A program made the translations under genes and the position numbers. From a virus, in IMG/VR virus record IMGVR_UViG_3300025303_000109, positions 1 through 23,538 of that record: 23,538 bases of DNA. One strand, 5' to 3'. Shown here one piece after another: positions 1-6,899 of this stretch. The stretch's first letter is position 1, and each line of letters starts with the position of its first letter. The notes below the pieces were generated by a model, which saw nothing but the letters and a program-made list of their open reading frames with translations, ran no database searches and was not told where the DNA came from.

Positions 1-2220
1 TCACAAGACCCACTCCACCGACGCCCGCCATGTGCGATTGGCGAGCGGGTACAGATAGACATGGTTGTACTGGTACGGCGACTCGCGCCACGCCCGGCGG
101 TCCGTCACGTTGTCCACGCCAACACGCCAGATCAGCAGTTGCCGGCCCACGTTCTGCTCATAACGAGCCCCAAGGTCCAGCCGCGTCCAGCTAGGAATCG
201 CCAGCGAGTTGTCCGGCAGCACCATGCGCTTGCCCTCGTAGACCACGCCCGCCTGCAGCTCCAGACCCGGCAGCCACACGTTCTGATGCGCCTGCAGCTT
301 CAGCACCGTCTCGGGCACGTTCGTCGGCTTCAGGCCGTTGAGCGTCACGTCCTCGCTGCGCTCGCGGCGCGCGCGCAGCTTCATCGCGCTCGCCATCAGG
401 CCGCCGTTCGTCCACTTCAGATCCGCCTGCGCTTCCACGCCGCGATGGTTCTGCTCGCCGTCGATGCGGGTCTCGAGCATGTTCTCGCCGTTCACCGTGA
501 CCGGCACGTCGCGCGTCGCGGGCTTGCTGATGTCGAAGTAGTTGATCGACCAGTCCACCGTCCGGCTGCCCGACTTCAAACCGATCTCCCACTGCTTGCT
601 GCGCAGCGCCGGCAGCACCGCCGTGCGGTTCGCATAAACCGGCAGGTTGGGCACGACCGCCGATTCAATGCCCTGGCCCCAGCTCGCGTAAGCCAGCAAC
701 TGCGGATCGATCGCGTAGCTCACGCCGAGCCACGGCGTCGTGAACGACTGCGCGTACGGATTCGGCGTGCCGACCTGGCCCGCCTCCGGACCGACCGCGA
801 CACTGTCGCGCTTGAGCCGCGTGTGACGCACACCGAGCCAGCCTTGCCAGCGCTCGCTGAACTGCATCGCGTCGCGCAGATAGAGCTCGGTGCTGCGCTC
901 GGTGCGGTTGGTGTTGGTGCCGGAGAGCGTGGGATCGGCCGTCGTCGGCAGCGTGCCCCAGATGTTGCCGGTGCCCGCCGGGTTGTAGGCCTGACCCTGC
1001 AGCCGGCTCTTGTAGCGCGAGAACAGCACGCCCGTCGTCAGCTCGTGCGCGATGCCCGCCGTTCTCAGCTTGCCCTGCGCCGAGAGATCGAGCGCGTCGC
1101 TGTTGCGGTGCTCGTTCTCGCTGCGGAAGTCGTATTGATCGAAGGTGCCGTTGGGGCAGTAGGTGCTCGGGTAATACGTGCCGTCGCCCGCGGTGCAGCC
1201 GAACGGGTAGGCGAGGCGGTCATCGTTGACCAGCCGCTGGATCGCGGCATGCGCCTGCAGCTTCCAGTCGGCATTGAGCTGATGCTGGACGCGCAGCGAG
1301 GCGGTGCGGCCCTCGAAGACGACCGGCAGGCTCCACGACTGGTTGTTGAGGTTGATGCGCGGATCGATGGCCTTGGCGTCGGGCAGCTTGTCGCCGAGCA
1401 GGCTGAAGCCGGGCTGGCTGGGCTGGCTCTGGCGGCTGAGCTCGACCTCGGCCTCGATCAGCGTGTCGCGAGTGACGCGCCAGTCGCCGGCGACGGCCAT
1501 CAGCCAGCGGTTGCCATCAGCGTCGCGCAGCTCGGGGCGGAGCTTGGCGGCCTGCAGGTTGACGCGCAGGCCGAAGGCCTTGTCGTTGCCGTGGCCGTCG
1601 CTGAAGCGGTGGCTCCAGTCCATCGCCGATTCGATGGTGCCGCGCTCGCTGACGCCGAGCATCACGCTGGTGAGCTCGACCGTCGGCCGCTTCACGACGA
1701 GATTGACCAGGCCGCCCGGGGCGCTGGTGCCGGACTGGATGCCCGACGTGCCCTTGAGGACTTCGACGCTGCCCTTGTTGGCCAGGGGGAGGGCGGTCTC
1801 GGCGTTGATCGGGAGGCCGTCGCGGCGGAAGTTGAAGCGGTTGTCGAGGTCGTAGCCGCGGACCTTCAGATAGGAGACGTAGCCGGTGGAGTTGTAGGAG
1901 TCGCCCACGCTGGCGTCGAGCAGCGTCAAACCGGCAAGGCTGCTCAGGCCGCGGTCGGCGAGCATCTCGGCGCTGATGACGCTGGCCTGCATCGGGAGCT
2001 TGGCGACCGGCGTGTCGCCGAAGCCGCCGACGGTGACGGGCGCATCGGCGGTGCCCTTGATGACGACGCTGGGCAGCGCGGGAGCCGCCGCCGAGGCAGA
2101 GGAGGCCGAGGACGCCGACTGCGCCGCGGCGGAGAGGGACAGGCCGCCAGCGGCCAGGGCGATCGACGCGATCGCGAGGCGGTGCAGCGGGAAGGGAGTC
2201 AGAACGGACGAAGTTGCCAT
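1..2220 (-). CDS. TonB-dependent outer-membrane receptor, probable thiamin/thiamin-precursor importer
   Basis: A 739-residue outer-membrane beta-barrel receptor that would use TonB/ExbBD energy to import a scarce ligand into the periplasm. A signal peptide (residues 1 to about 33, ending in Ala-Ala-Ala-Gln) is followed by a low-complexity Ala/Ser linker, a TonB-box-like stretch near residues 50-56 (LPSVVIKG), a plug domain (about 70-180, with VEVLKGTSG and the Gly-rich APGGLVNLVVKRP), and a barrel to the C-terminus. Two Cys (about 341 and 354) sit in a predicted extracellular loop, as in siderophore receptors of the FhuE/FoxA type. The start at 2220 was chosen because it directly precedes the signal peptide; the longer open frame begins inside the riboswitch. 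By sequence alone it would be called a siderophore receptor, but the upstream TPP riboswitch points to thiamin or a precursor (inference; thiamin-regulated outer-membrane receptors are known). The stop codon lies at the window edge, so the gene is complete. Confidence 0.93.
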   Translation of the reverse strand: MATSSVLTPFPLHRLAIASIALAAGGLSLSAAAQSASSASSASAAAPALPSVVIKGTADAPVTVGGFGDTPVAKLPMQASVISAEMLADRGLSSLAGLTLLDASVGDSYNSTGYVSYLKVRGYDLDNRFNFRRDGLPINAETALPLANKGSVEVLKGTSGIQSGTSAPGGLVNLVVKRPTVELTSVMLGVSERGTIESAMDWSHRFSDGHGNDKAFGLRVNLQAAKLRPELRDADGNRWLMAVAGDWRVTRDTLIEAEVELSRQSQPSQPGFSLLGDKLPDAKAIDPRINLNNQSWSLPVVFEGRTASLRVQHQLNADWKLQAHAAIQRLVNDDRLAYPFGCTAGDGTYYPSTYCPNGTFDQYDFRSENEHRNSDALDLSAQGKLRTAGIAHELTTGVLFSRYKSRLQGQAYNPAGTGNIWGTLPTTADPTLSGTNTNRTERSTELYLRDAMQFSERWQGWLGVRHTRLKRDSVAVGPEAGQVGTPNPYAQSFTTPWLGVSYAIDPQLLAYASWGQGIESAVVPNLPVYANRTAVLPALRSKQWEIGLKSGSRTVDWSINYFDISKPATRDVPVTVNGENMLETRIDGEQNHRGVEAQADLKWTNGGLMASAMKLRARRERSEDVTLNGLKPTNVPETVLKLQAHQNVWLPGLELQAGVVYEGKRMVLPDNSLAIPSWTRLDLGARYEQNVGRQLLIWRVGVDNVTDRRAWRESPYQYNHVYLYPLANRTWRASVEWVL

Positions 2221-2311
2221 CGGAATGCCGGAGCCAGGAATGCGATGGCAGGTCGGCAAACCGGACACGCCGATGAGAAGGCGGCGTGCGAGGACACCCG
2301 TGGTGTCGAAG

Positions 2312-2440
2312 GCATGCTTCCCTGCGCGAGGATTAACTCGGCCTACAAAGATAAGCATTTGTAGGCTGACGGCTGACTGGCCGTCATCAGGTTCAAAGGG
2401 ACTTTCTCAGCCGGTTGGTCTCACAACCAGCACCCCTAGC
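2312..2440 (-). promoter_or_regulatory. TPP riboswitch (thi box) with two extra hairpins
   Basis: Read on the minus strand, the conserved TPP aptamer elements occur in order: CTAGGGGTGC (2439-2430), a P3 hairpin (GGTTG/CAACC), GCTGAGA (2411-2405), CCCTTTGAACCTGAT (2400-2386), the P5 hairpin CGAG-TTAATC-CTCG (2340-2327) and GCGCAGGGA (2326-2318). This matches the thiM/thiC-type consensus. Between CCTGAT and P5, where the usual J4/5 has only a few bases, lie two perfect hairpins: TGACGGC/GCCGTCA (2386-2367) and GCCTACAAA/TTTGTAGGC (2366-2341). The receptor start codon lies about 95 bases downstream. I cannot tell whether control is transcriptional or translational; no clear terminator follows the aptamer, which favours translation. 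Confidence 0.9.
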
Positions 2441-2477
2441 GATCCCGGCGCACGAAGCGCCGAGCTATCTCATTCTA
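2441..2477 (-). promoter_or_regulatory. Candidate promoter -10 and 5' leader hairpin for the receptor mRNA
   Basis: On the minus strand, TAGAAT at 2477-2472 is a good -10 element. It would place the transcript start near 2465, just before a GC-rich hairpin (CGGCGC, TTCG-type loop, GCGCCG; about 2463-2445) and then the TPP aptamer. The -35 region at the expected distance is weak (GCACGT). The hairpin may stabilise the 5' end. The call rests on the -10 match and on the position directly ahead of the riboswitch. Confidence 0.4.
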
Positions 2478-2508
2478 GGTTCTCGGAGCAGCGCACGTGC
2501 CGTCATGA

Positions 2509-2721
2509 CACTGTGTCCAACTGCTGGTTGATCCCGTCGTCCTGTACGCCGACCGTGGCCAGTGGACAGTGCGCGGCACGGAGCGAGAAGAGACGACACA
2601 GGGAACTGAGGCATGGGAGCAAACCTGGCTCCTCACGGGGCTTCGCGGATGCCAGATCGAGGAAATCGAAAGCGAACTGGCGGCCGACCGTGAGCCGTGC
2701 TTTATCAGCGGATTCGACTGA
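2509..2721 (+). pseudogene. Small unrecognised coding remnant, about 70 codons, no proper start
   Basis: An open frame of 70 codons ends with TGA at 2719-2721. Its composition is protein-like: rich in Glu and Asp with three Trp, including segments WEQTWLLTGLRGC and QIEEIESELAADREPC. No ATG or GTG opens it, because the frame is closed by TGA at 2506-2508. An ATG at 2505 lies in another frame and would join this one if one C of the CC at 2514-2515 were absent, giving a protein of about 71 residues. It may therefore be a recently frameshifted small gene, or the tail of a gene cut during integration of the neighbouring element. I do not recognise the family. It overlaps the candidate promoter region of the receptor on the other strand. 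Confidence 0.35.
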
Positions 2722-2803
2722 GGCGGCCCGCACGTTAGGACCCCTCCTGCGCTACATTTCGTGACGGACATGAGCCGCAATCCAAGACGGGAGGACAGGG
2801 AAT

Positions 2804-3820
2804 ATGGCATTCACGAAAAGAATCGAATTCGCAAACTACACGTTGAAGTTTGGCGACGACAAGGTCATGTTGGATTTACTGGAGGAGATTGTTTGGCCTT
2901 CATTTCAGGAACGTGAGTACATTCGCAAGCTCAAGAACAGGTCGAGTTACTTCTTCTTGGACACGCAACTGGTCAACCTGCGCGCCACGACCGGTGAGAA
3001 GTCCGTGGCAATTGCTGGCCGGATCGTAAAGAATACGAAGATTGCTCGCGACCAATACTACCGCTCCGGTGGCCTAGTGCCTGATAAGCGCGAACTCGCA
3101 TCGGCACCTTCCGCGATTTTCGTGTTGTTGCTCGAAAATCATCGACTTTTGTATTGTCGAGAAATGTCGAATGCACCGGGCATTCAGAATTTCGCCAGTA
3201 CTACGCAAAATTTTCTTAGTCAGCGTCACAGCGAGTTCATTCAGGAAAAATTGACAGAGGTGCAGGCGGAGCGTGGGGAAATTCCAAGAGGCGTACGCAC
3301 GGATTTGTTTCGGCGCTTCCCACGTCCGAAGGTGAGAGTTACTCCGCTCTCCGGGCAGCAGGAGTTGAAGGAATTTGTTCAGCGCTTCGCCTCAATCGAG
3401 CAACTGAACATCAAACTTCTTCCTACGAATCACGAGGAAATCAATAATGATGATTTCTGGAAGGAAATGGAGCGGCGGCGCAAAGAAATGAAGAGTGAAA
3501 ACACCGCCATCCGGTTCTCCAACGCGGACGAGGGATTGAGCGCGGCTAACGTCGTGGCGCAGACAGCTGCAGCTACCGAGCTTGCGAACTCCGAGGTCAC
3601 GATGCGCGGTCACGACGCTCAGGGTGACAAGATCACAGGCAACAATGACGACTTCAGCTTGACTGTCCCTCTGGAGGATCTGCCTACAGACGTCGCGGCT
3701 GCTGCAGCTTCGATGTTCGGCCATTTCATAAATATCGCGGGTCGCGGATTGATTACGCTTCCCGCGATTGCAGCTGGTGTTGCCGAAAAGGTAAATGGTT
3801 TTCTTGCGGGTAGGGAGTGA
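2804..3820 (+). CDS. RexA-like soluble component of a putative two-gene phage-exclusion system
   Basis: A 338-residue protein with no signal peptide, preceded by a good ribosome site (GGAGG nine bases before ATG). An N-terminal alpha/beta region contains the hydrophobic strand APSAIFVLLLENHRLLYCRE (101-120). Strand-rich VRVTPL and LNIKLLP follow near 177-207, then a charged helix with EMERRRKEMK (221-230). A C-terminal part has VTMRGHDAQGDK (265-276), and the last 35 residues are Ala/Gly-rich and hydrophobic. As I remember lambda RexA, it shares the order of elements, including a similar Arg-x-x-Asp-x-x-Gly-Asp segment; this is weak, unaligned similarity. The stop overlaps the start of a four-helix membrane gene, as expected for a RexA/RexB or Kiwa (KwaB/KwaA) pair. 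GC content is visibly lower than in the neighbours, so recent transfer is likely. Function is inferred from architecture; DUF4747- or DUF4868-type proteins are alternatives. Confidence 0.85.
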   Translation: MAFTKRIEFANYTLKFGDDKVMLDLLEEIVWPSFQEREYIRKLKNRSSYFFLDTQLVNLRATTGEKSVAIAGRIVKNTKIARDQYYRSGGLVPDKRELASAPSAIFVLLLENHRLLYCREMSNAPGIQNFASTTQNFLSQRHSEFIQEKLTEVQAERGEIPRGVRTDLFRRFPRPKVRVTPLSGQQELKEFVQRFASIEQLNIKLLPTNHEEINNDDFWKEMERRRKEMKSENTAIRFSNADEGLSAANVVAQTAAATELANSEVTMRGHDAQGDKITGNNDDFSLTVPLEDLPTDVAAAAASMFGHFINIAGRGLITLPAIAAGVAEKVNGFLAGRE

Positions 3821-4437
3821 TGCACAACGACTTCGACCCAAACGATTTAACTAGCGAGCGGTCCCTATGGGAAATTTATCGTCTCGCGACCCGCATTCGT
3901 GCAGGCAAATTGCAGCTGGCGCTGAATTTCTTGACCGTCCTTTTTCTTGGGCTGCACGCTATCGTGCTGACCGAGAATGTCGCCCTGCTGCTATCGGATG
4001 TGCGCTCATGGGCGCAGATTGGGTTCAACTTTGCCATCACTACGCTCGGTTTTCTGGTCGCGGGCTTCACTATCTTCACGACGGTTGCGAAACCAGACAT
4101 GATGCTGGCCATGATGTCGGTGCCTCATAAGGAAACGGGGCTGCCGACATTGAAAGTGAATATGTTCGCGTTTATGCGAGTGTTCATTGCCTATTTGGTG
4201 TGCGCTGCGGTTTATCTGACCGTATTTTTGTTTTGTCAGACCAATGGCCTAGCTGCCAAGTTGGTTGCATTATTGCCCCACGGTGCGTGCATAAAGGATG
4301 GGGGCATTCGGATTGCGTATGTGCTAGTCGGATGGAGCTTTGTTTATTTGTTGTTGATGCTGAAGTCCTTCGTCTTCAATATTTATTCGATAGTTATGAA
4401 TATGCTCCGATGGGAGTACACCGTCCCGAAGAAATAA
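3820..4437 (+). CDS. RexB-like four-helix inner-membrane protein
   Basis: A 205-residue integral membrane protein. Four hydrophobic helices are evident at about 33-55, 66-88, 117-139 and 163-187, with a positively charged N-terminal segment (RLATRIRAGK) and a short basic C-terminus (TVPKK). The ATG at 3820 shares one base with the stop of the upstream gene (TGATG), with GGGAG just upstream, so the two are translationally coupled; a GTG at 3817 is possible. RexB of lambda also has four helices and forms an ion channel that depolarises the cell after RexA senses infection, and KwaA of Kiwa is a four-helix protein too. The second helix here (TLGFLVAGFTIFTTV) resembles the second helix of RexB as I recall it. 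Codon use is AT-richer than in the phage genes. The effector role is inference. Confidence 0.85.
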   Translation: MHNDFDPNDLTSERSLWEIYRLATRIRAGKLQLALNFLTVLFLGLHAIVLTENVALLLSDVRSWAQIGFNFAITTLGFLVAGFTIFTTVAKPDMMLAMMSVPHKETGLPTLKVNMFAFMRVFIAYLVCAAVYLTVFLFCQTNGLAAKLVALLPHGACIKDGGIRIAYVLVGWSFVYLLLMLKSFVFNIYSIVMNMLRWEYTVPKK

Positions 4438-4460
4438 AAAAGCCCAGCTCAAGGCTGGGC
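4436..4460 (-). terminator. Rho-independent terminator of the leftward operon
   Basis: Perfect 7-bp stem GCCCAGC/GCTGGGC (4442-4448 with 4454-4460) and a 5-base loop. On the minus strand the stem is followed by six T and then ATTT. It lies just past the stop of the plus-strand membrane gene but has no T-run in that direction, so it mainly stops the minus-strand operon. Confidence 0.85.
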
Positions 4461-4526
4461 AGGAAGCCGCTGCGCGAAAGATCGGGAGGGAGAGTGCGCA
4501 GCGGGAAGCCAGAGTTTATCCGGTGC

Positions 4527-4730
4527 TCAGGCGTGCTCGCATAGCCGATGTCGGGCACGTGTATCCGTCACATCTTGGAATGATCGGACTCCCATTCCAT
4601 CGAACTCCGCCCGGGGGATCGTCTTAACGGGCCGCGAGCAGGACAGTTCGTCGCCCTCCCACGGCTTCAGGCGTGCGAACCAAGAGCGATGGGCTGGCTC
4701 AACTCTCGGAGCCAACCCTTGCCTTGCCAC
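4527..4730 (-). CDS. Possible small protein at the end of the leftward operon
   Basis: An open frame of 67 codons from a GTG at 4730, overlapping the end of the upstream gene by about 60 bases in another frame. The part downstream of that gene reads like protein (WFARLKPWEGDELSC and PVKTIPRAEF), and the operon terminator does not come until 4460, leaving space for a gene. There is no clear ribosome site, and the true start may be later than 4730. I do not recognise it. It could also be a chance frame in GC-rich DNA. Confidence 0.3.
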   Translation of the reverse strand: MARQGLAPRVEPAHRSWFARLKPWEGDELSCSRPVKTIPRAEFDGMGVRSFQDVTDTRARHRLCEHA

Positions 4731-4924
4731 AAATTCTGCAGGCTATTGCGCGCCACGGCGCCGGCTTCCCGCGCGACCTCGGGGCCGCAAGCCACGATTT
4801 CGCCGTGTTCGTTGATAATGGCCAGTCGTGCGGGGCGCCCGTCCACGGTGACGCTGAGGCCCTCATGGGCCACAGCGCTGATGATCGCGCCGGGGATGGC
4901 GCCGGTCGGTTGTTGTCCGATCAT
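4667..4924 (-). CDS. Small hypothetical protein downstream of the StbB-like ATPase
   Basis: An 85-residue protein beginning MIGQQPTGAIPG, 23 bases after the StbB-like stop; an upstream in-frame GTG at 4984 would overlap the ATPase gene and is less likely. It contains a short beta-rich segment (LSVTVDGRPARLAIINEHGEIVACG) followed by an amphipathic helix with LQNLWQGKGWLREL near the end. No signal peptide or membrane helix is visible. Its place is that of StbC or TraM in the plasmid operons stbABC (R388) and traKLM (IncP), but I see no sequence evidence for either. Function unknown. Confidence 0.65.
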   Translation of the reverse strand: MIGQQPTGAIPGAIISAVAHEGLSVTVDGRPARLAIINEHGEIVACGPEVAREAGAVARNSLQNLWQGKGWLRELSQPIALGSHA

Positions 4925-4947
4925 GTCAATGCTCGCTGTGGCTCTGC

Positions 4948-5670
4948 TTAGGCCGCGGACTGCAGGGCGGAGAACTCGGCCCACACCTCGTCCAGCTCAT
5001 CGGCGGCGCTCTCGGCCATGCCCTTGAGGCTGAACGCTTGGCTCGCTGCGAGCCGCTGCTTCGGGTCCTTCGCTGCGCGCATTGCGGCCATGTGGTCGGT
5101 GTTGTCCGTGAGCACGGTGGCGAGCGTCAGGTTCTGCGCCGCCAGACGGCTGTAGACCTCGCTGTCGCTGATCGCGACAGGCAGCAACCGGGCGCGCTTC
5201 TCCTCGCTGATGTATGCATGCACGGCCGCGAACGCGCCGGCCAGCGTCGTCGTCGGCTCCAGGCCGTTCCCGATCACGACCACCTTTTCCGCAGGAACAC
5301 CGATCTCGGCGAGCGCTTCGACGGTGGCGATGGCGTCGCGCTCCTGCTTGGTCCCGGGCATCACCGGGATGACGAAGAAGTCGAACAGCTGGTGGCTGCG
5401 GCGCGTCTGCGTCATGCGCTGGAGGAAGTCCTCGACGTTGCTCGCGCCCACGTCAACGACCACGCCGCTTTCGCTGATGGCCAGGGCGTCGATCAGCTCG
5501 CCGAACTGCTTGCCGCGCAGGGTCACTTCCTCCTGGCCGTCTGCGTTGATGCTCTCGATGGCGACGAGCGCAGCAGCCGGGAGGTGGCGGCCGAACAGGT
5601 TGCGGGAGAGCGTGGTCTTGCCGGCGTTGCCGGAGTAGCTGATGAGGGCGATGTTCAGGGGCTTGGTCAT
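4948..5670 (-). CDS. StbB/TraL-like ParA-family ATPase
   Basis: A 240-residue P-loop ATPase of the plasmid stability family (StbB of R388, TraL of IncP plasmids). The Walker A motif is SGNAGKTT (residues 13-20) after a short strand. It is followed by VAIESINADG (36-45), the family-typical VVVDVGASNVEDFL (70-83) carrying the Walker B-like Asp, and conserved PVMPGTKQERD near 107-117. The start at 5670 has a good ribosome site (GAAGGAAC, 8 bases upstream) and begins directly at the first strand; a longer open frame to 5853 only overlaps the neighbouring gene. In plasmids these ATPases act with an adjacent DNA-binding partner (StbA or TraK) in plasmid positioning or conjugative transfer, and the gene just upstream looks like such a partner. 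Here the pair sits in a phage leftward operon, where it could serve segregation of a plasmid-like prophage or some unknown phage function. Confidence 0.88.
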   Translation of the reverse strand: MTKPLNIALISYSGNAGKTTLSRNLFGRHLPAAALVAIESINADGQEEVTLRGKQFGELIDALAISESGVVVDVGASNVEDFLQRMTQTRRSHQLFDFFVIPVMPGTKQERDAIATVEALAEIGVPAEKVVVIGNGLEPTTTLAGAFAAVHAYISEEKRARLLPVAISDSEVYSRLAAQNLTLATVLTDNTDHMAAMRAAKDPKQRLAASQAFSLKGMAESAADELDEVWAEFSALQSAA

Positions 5671-5699
5671 GGCGATAGTTCCTTCGGTGGTGGTAGGCG

Positions 5700-6103
5700 T
5701 CAGGTCTTGCTGGATGGCTTCAGAAGCTGCTTGGCCAGCGGGCTCAGCGTCTGTTGCAGGTAGCGGTCGCCCACGCGCTGAGCGCGACCCTTGAGGGTTG
5801 CTGCGACGGGCTCGGGTGGGGGCTCGTCGCTGGGGTTCTTCGATGGGCTGCATGCGAGGGCTTCTCCGGTTGAGGCGCGATGTGGTGGCGCTGGGGTTGC
5901 TTCAGGTGGCGCGGCGGTTGCGCGCACGCGCAAAAAAACTTGCTGATCGCTTGGCGAGAGACCCGCAGCCCGTGCGTCGCCAGCCATGCACGCATCTGCT
6001 CTTGCGTGTAGCCAAGCGCCCTGAGGCGCTGCAGCTCGGCGGCGTGGGCGTTGACGCCCTGCGGGTTTCGCGGGTTCTCGCGAAGCCACTGCTCAAGCTC
6101 CAT
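5700..6103 (-). CDS. StbA/TraK-like helix-turn-helix protein, interrupted by a frameshift at a T7 run
   Basis: Two open frames together make one plausible 134-residue protein. The first part (from ATG 6103) is MELEQWLREN onward and contains LRALGYTQEQMRAWLATHGL and VSRQAISKFF (to residue 57), a helix-turn-helix like that of TraK and StbA-type plasmid DNA-binding proteins. At the run of seven T (minus strand, 5938-5932) this frame passes into low-complexity sequence and ends at 5744. A -1 shift there continues into 77 residues of good coding sequence: a Pro/Ala linker, then LKGRAQRVGDRYLQQTLSPL and a basic end, stopping at 5700. The ATG overlaps the end of the Myb-like gene, and the StbB-like ATPase follows 29 bases later. 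The break could be a mutation, a sequencing error in the homopolymer, or slippage that makes short and long products. Confidence 0.7.
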
Positions 6104-6896
6104 GGCCGTCGCCGCGCGACGCCGCGGCTGCAGCGGCCCAGGGGCGCGCAGCGTCCGCGTACTCGCCAGGGCGCCGGCTGGCGAGGCCAAGGCCGTAAGC
6201 GTTCGGGTCGGCGGTGTAGCGGGTGTCTCTCGTGTCGGGGCCGCACTTGATGATCAGACCCTTGGGAATGTTCGGCTTGCCCGGAAGGTGGGCGGGCCCG
6301 CGATGGGCGGAGGTGCGCACGGAGGCCGCCGCGCCGGGGAGCGTCACCAGCTGCCGGGCGCCGGGGCGGCGGTCCCCGTGCGGGCGCTTCTTCGGGGCGG
6401 CGGGCTTTGCCGGGCGAGGCGTGCCGCGTGGCACAACGCTGCGGCCGAGGGCGGCCATCTTGGTCGCGTAGAACTGTCGTCCCGCGGCCCGCTTGTGCTC
6501 CCGGGCGTCGCGGCGAGCCTGCTTCTCGCCGGCCTGCGCCTGCTCTCGCGTCGCGTAGTAGCGGAAGCGAGGGCCTTCGCGATGGCGGAAGACCTCGCCA
6601 GTCTCCAGCGCGTGCAGCAAGGCTTTGCTCGCGTGGCGATCTCCGCAGCCGGCCAGCGCTGCGGCTTGCTGCACCGTGGTGCCCGCATCGCCTGCGGCGC
6701 GGACGTGCGGCAGGATGTTCTCGACGGCCTCGGGCCGGGGACTGATGAGGCCGAGCTGCGTTGCCTTCGCGCTCAACGCGAAGACGTGGCGATTCAGCAG
6801 CTTGGCGAGATCGGCACGGGGCATGGTGCCGTAGAGCGCTCGCAGTTGATCGGTCTCGGCCGCGGTCCAGTTGCGGTAAGGGCGCTTGAGTGGCAT
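6093..6896 (-). CDS. Myb/SANT-like DNA-binding phage protein
   Basis: A 267-residue basic protein. Residues 1-60 look like a SANT/Myb-type helix-turn-helix often found in phage proteins: YRNWTAAETDQLRALYG, then PRADLAKLLNRHVFALSAKA. A second winged-helix-like stretch (about 70-125: TTVQQAAALAGCGDRHASKA, then ETGEVFRHREGPRFRYYAT) suggests two DNA-contacting modules. The middle is a long Arg/Lys/Ala/Pro linker. The C-terminal segment KPNIPKGLIIKCGPDTRDTRY resembles the conserved tail of other phage proteins of this layout. It starts 3 bases after the stop of the upstream gene and overlaps the next by 11 bases, so it is an operon member. Probably a regulator; its target is unknown. Confidence 0.8.
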   Translation of the reverse strand: MPLKRPYRNWTAAETDQLRALYGTMPRADLAKLLNRHVFALSAKATQLGLISPRPEAVENILPHVRAAGDAGTTVQQAAALAGCGDRHASKALLHALETGEVFRHREGPRFRYYATREQAQAGEKQARRDAREHKRAAGRQFYATKMAALGRSVVPRGTPRPAKPAAPKKRPHGDRRPGARQLVTLPGAAASVRTSAHRGPAHLPGKPNIPKGLIIKCGPDTRDTRYTADPNAYGLGLASRRPGEYADAARPWAAAAAASRGDGHGA

Positions 6897-6899
6897 GGA

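Noticed and set aside
2221-2358. In-frame N-terminal extension of the receptor from an ATG in the loop of an inserted riboswitch hairpin
   Set aside because: It would put 46 residues ahead of an obvious signal peptide and translate through the aptamer. The ATG at 2220 fits the signal sequence.
61-2364. Long plus-strand open frame antisense to the receptor
   Set aside because: Arg/Ala/His-rich composition typical of the antisense frame of a GC-rich gene; the minus-strand protein has clear family motifs.
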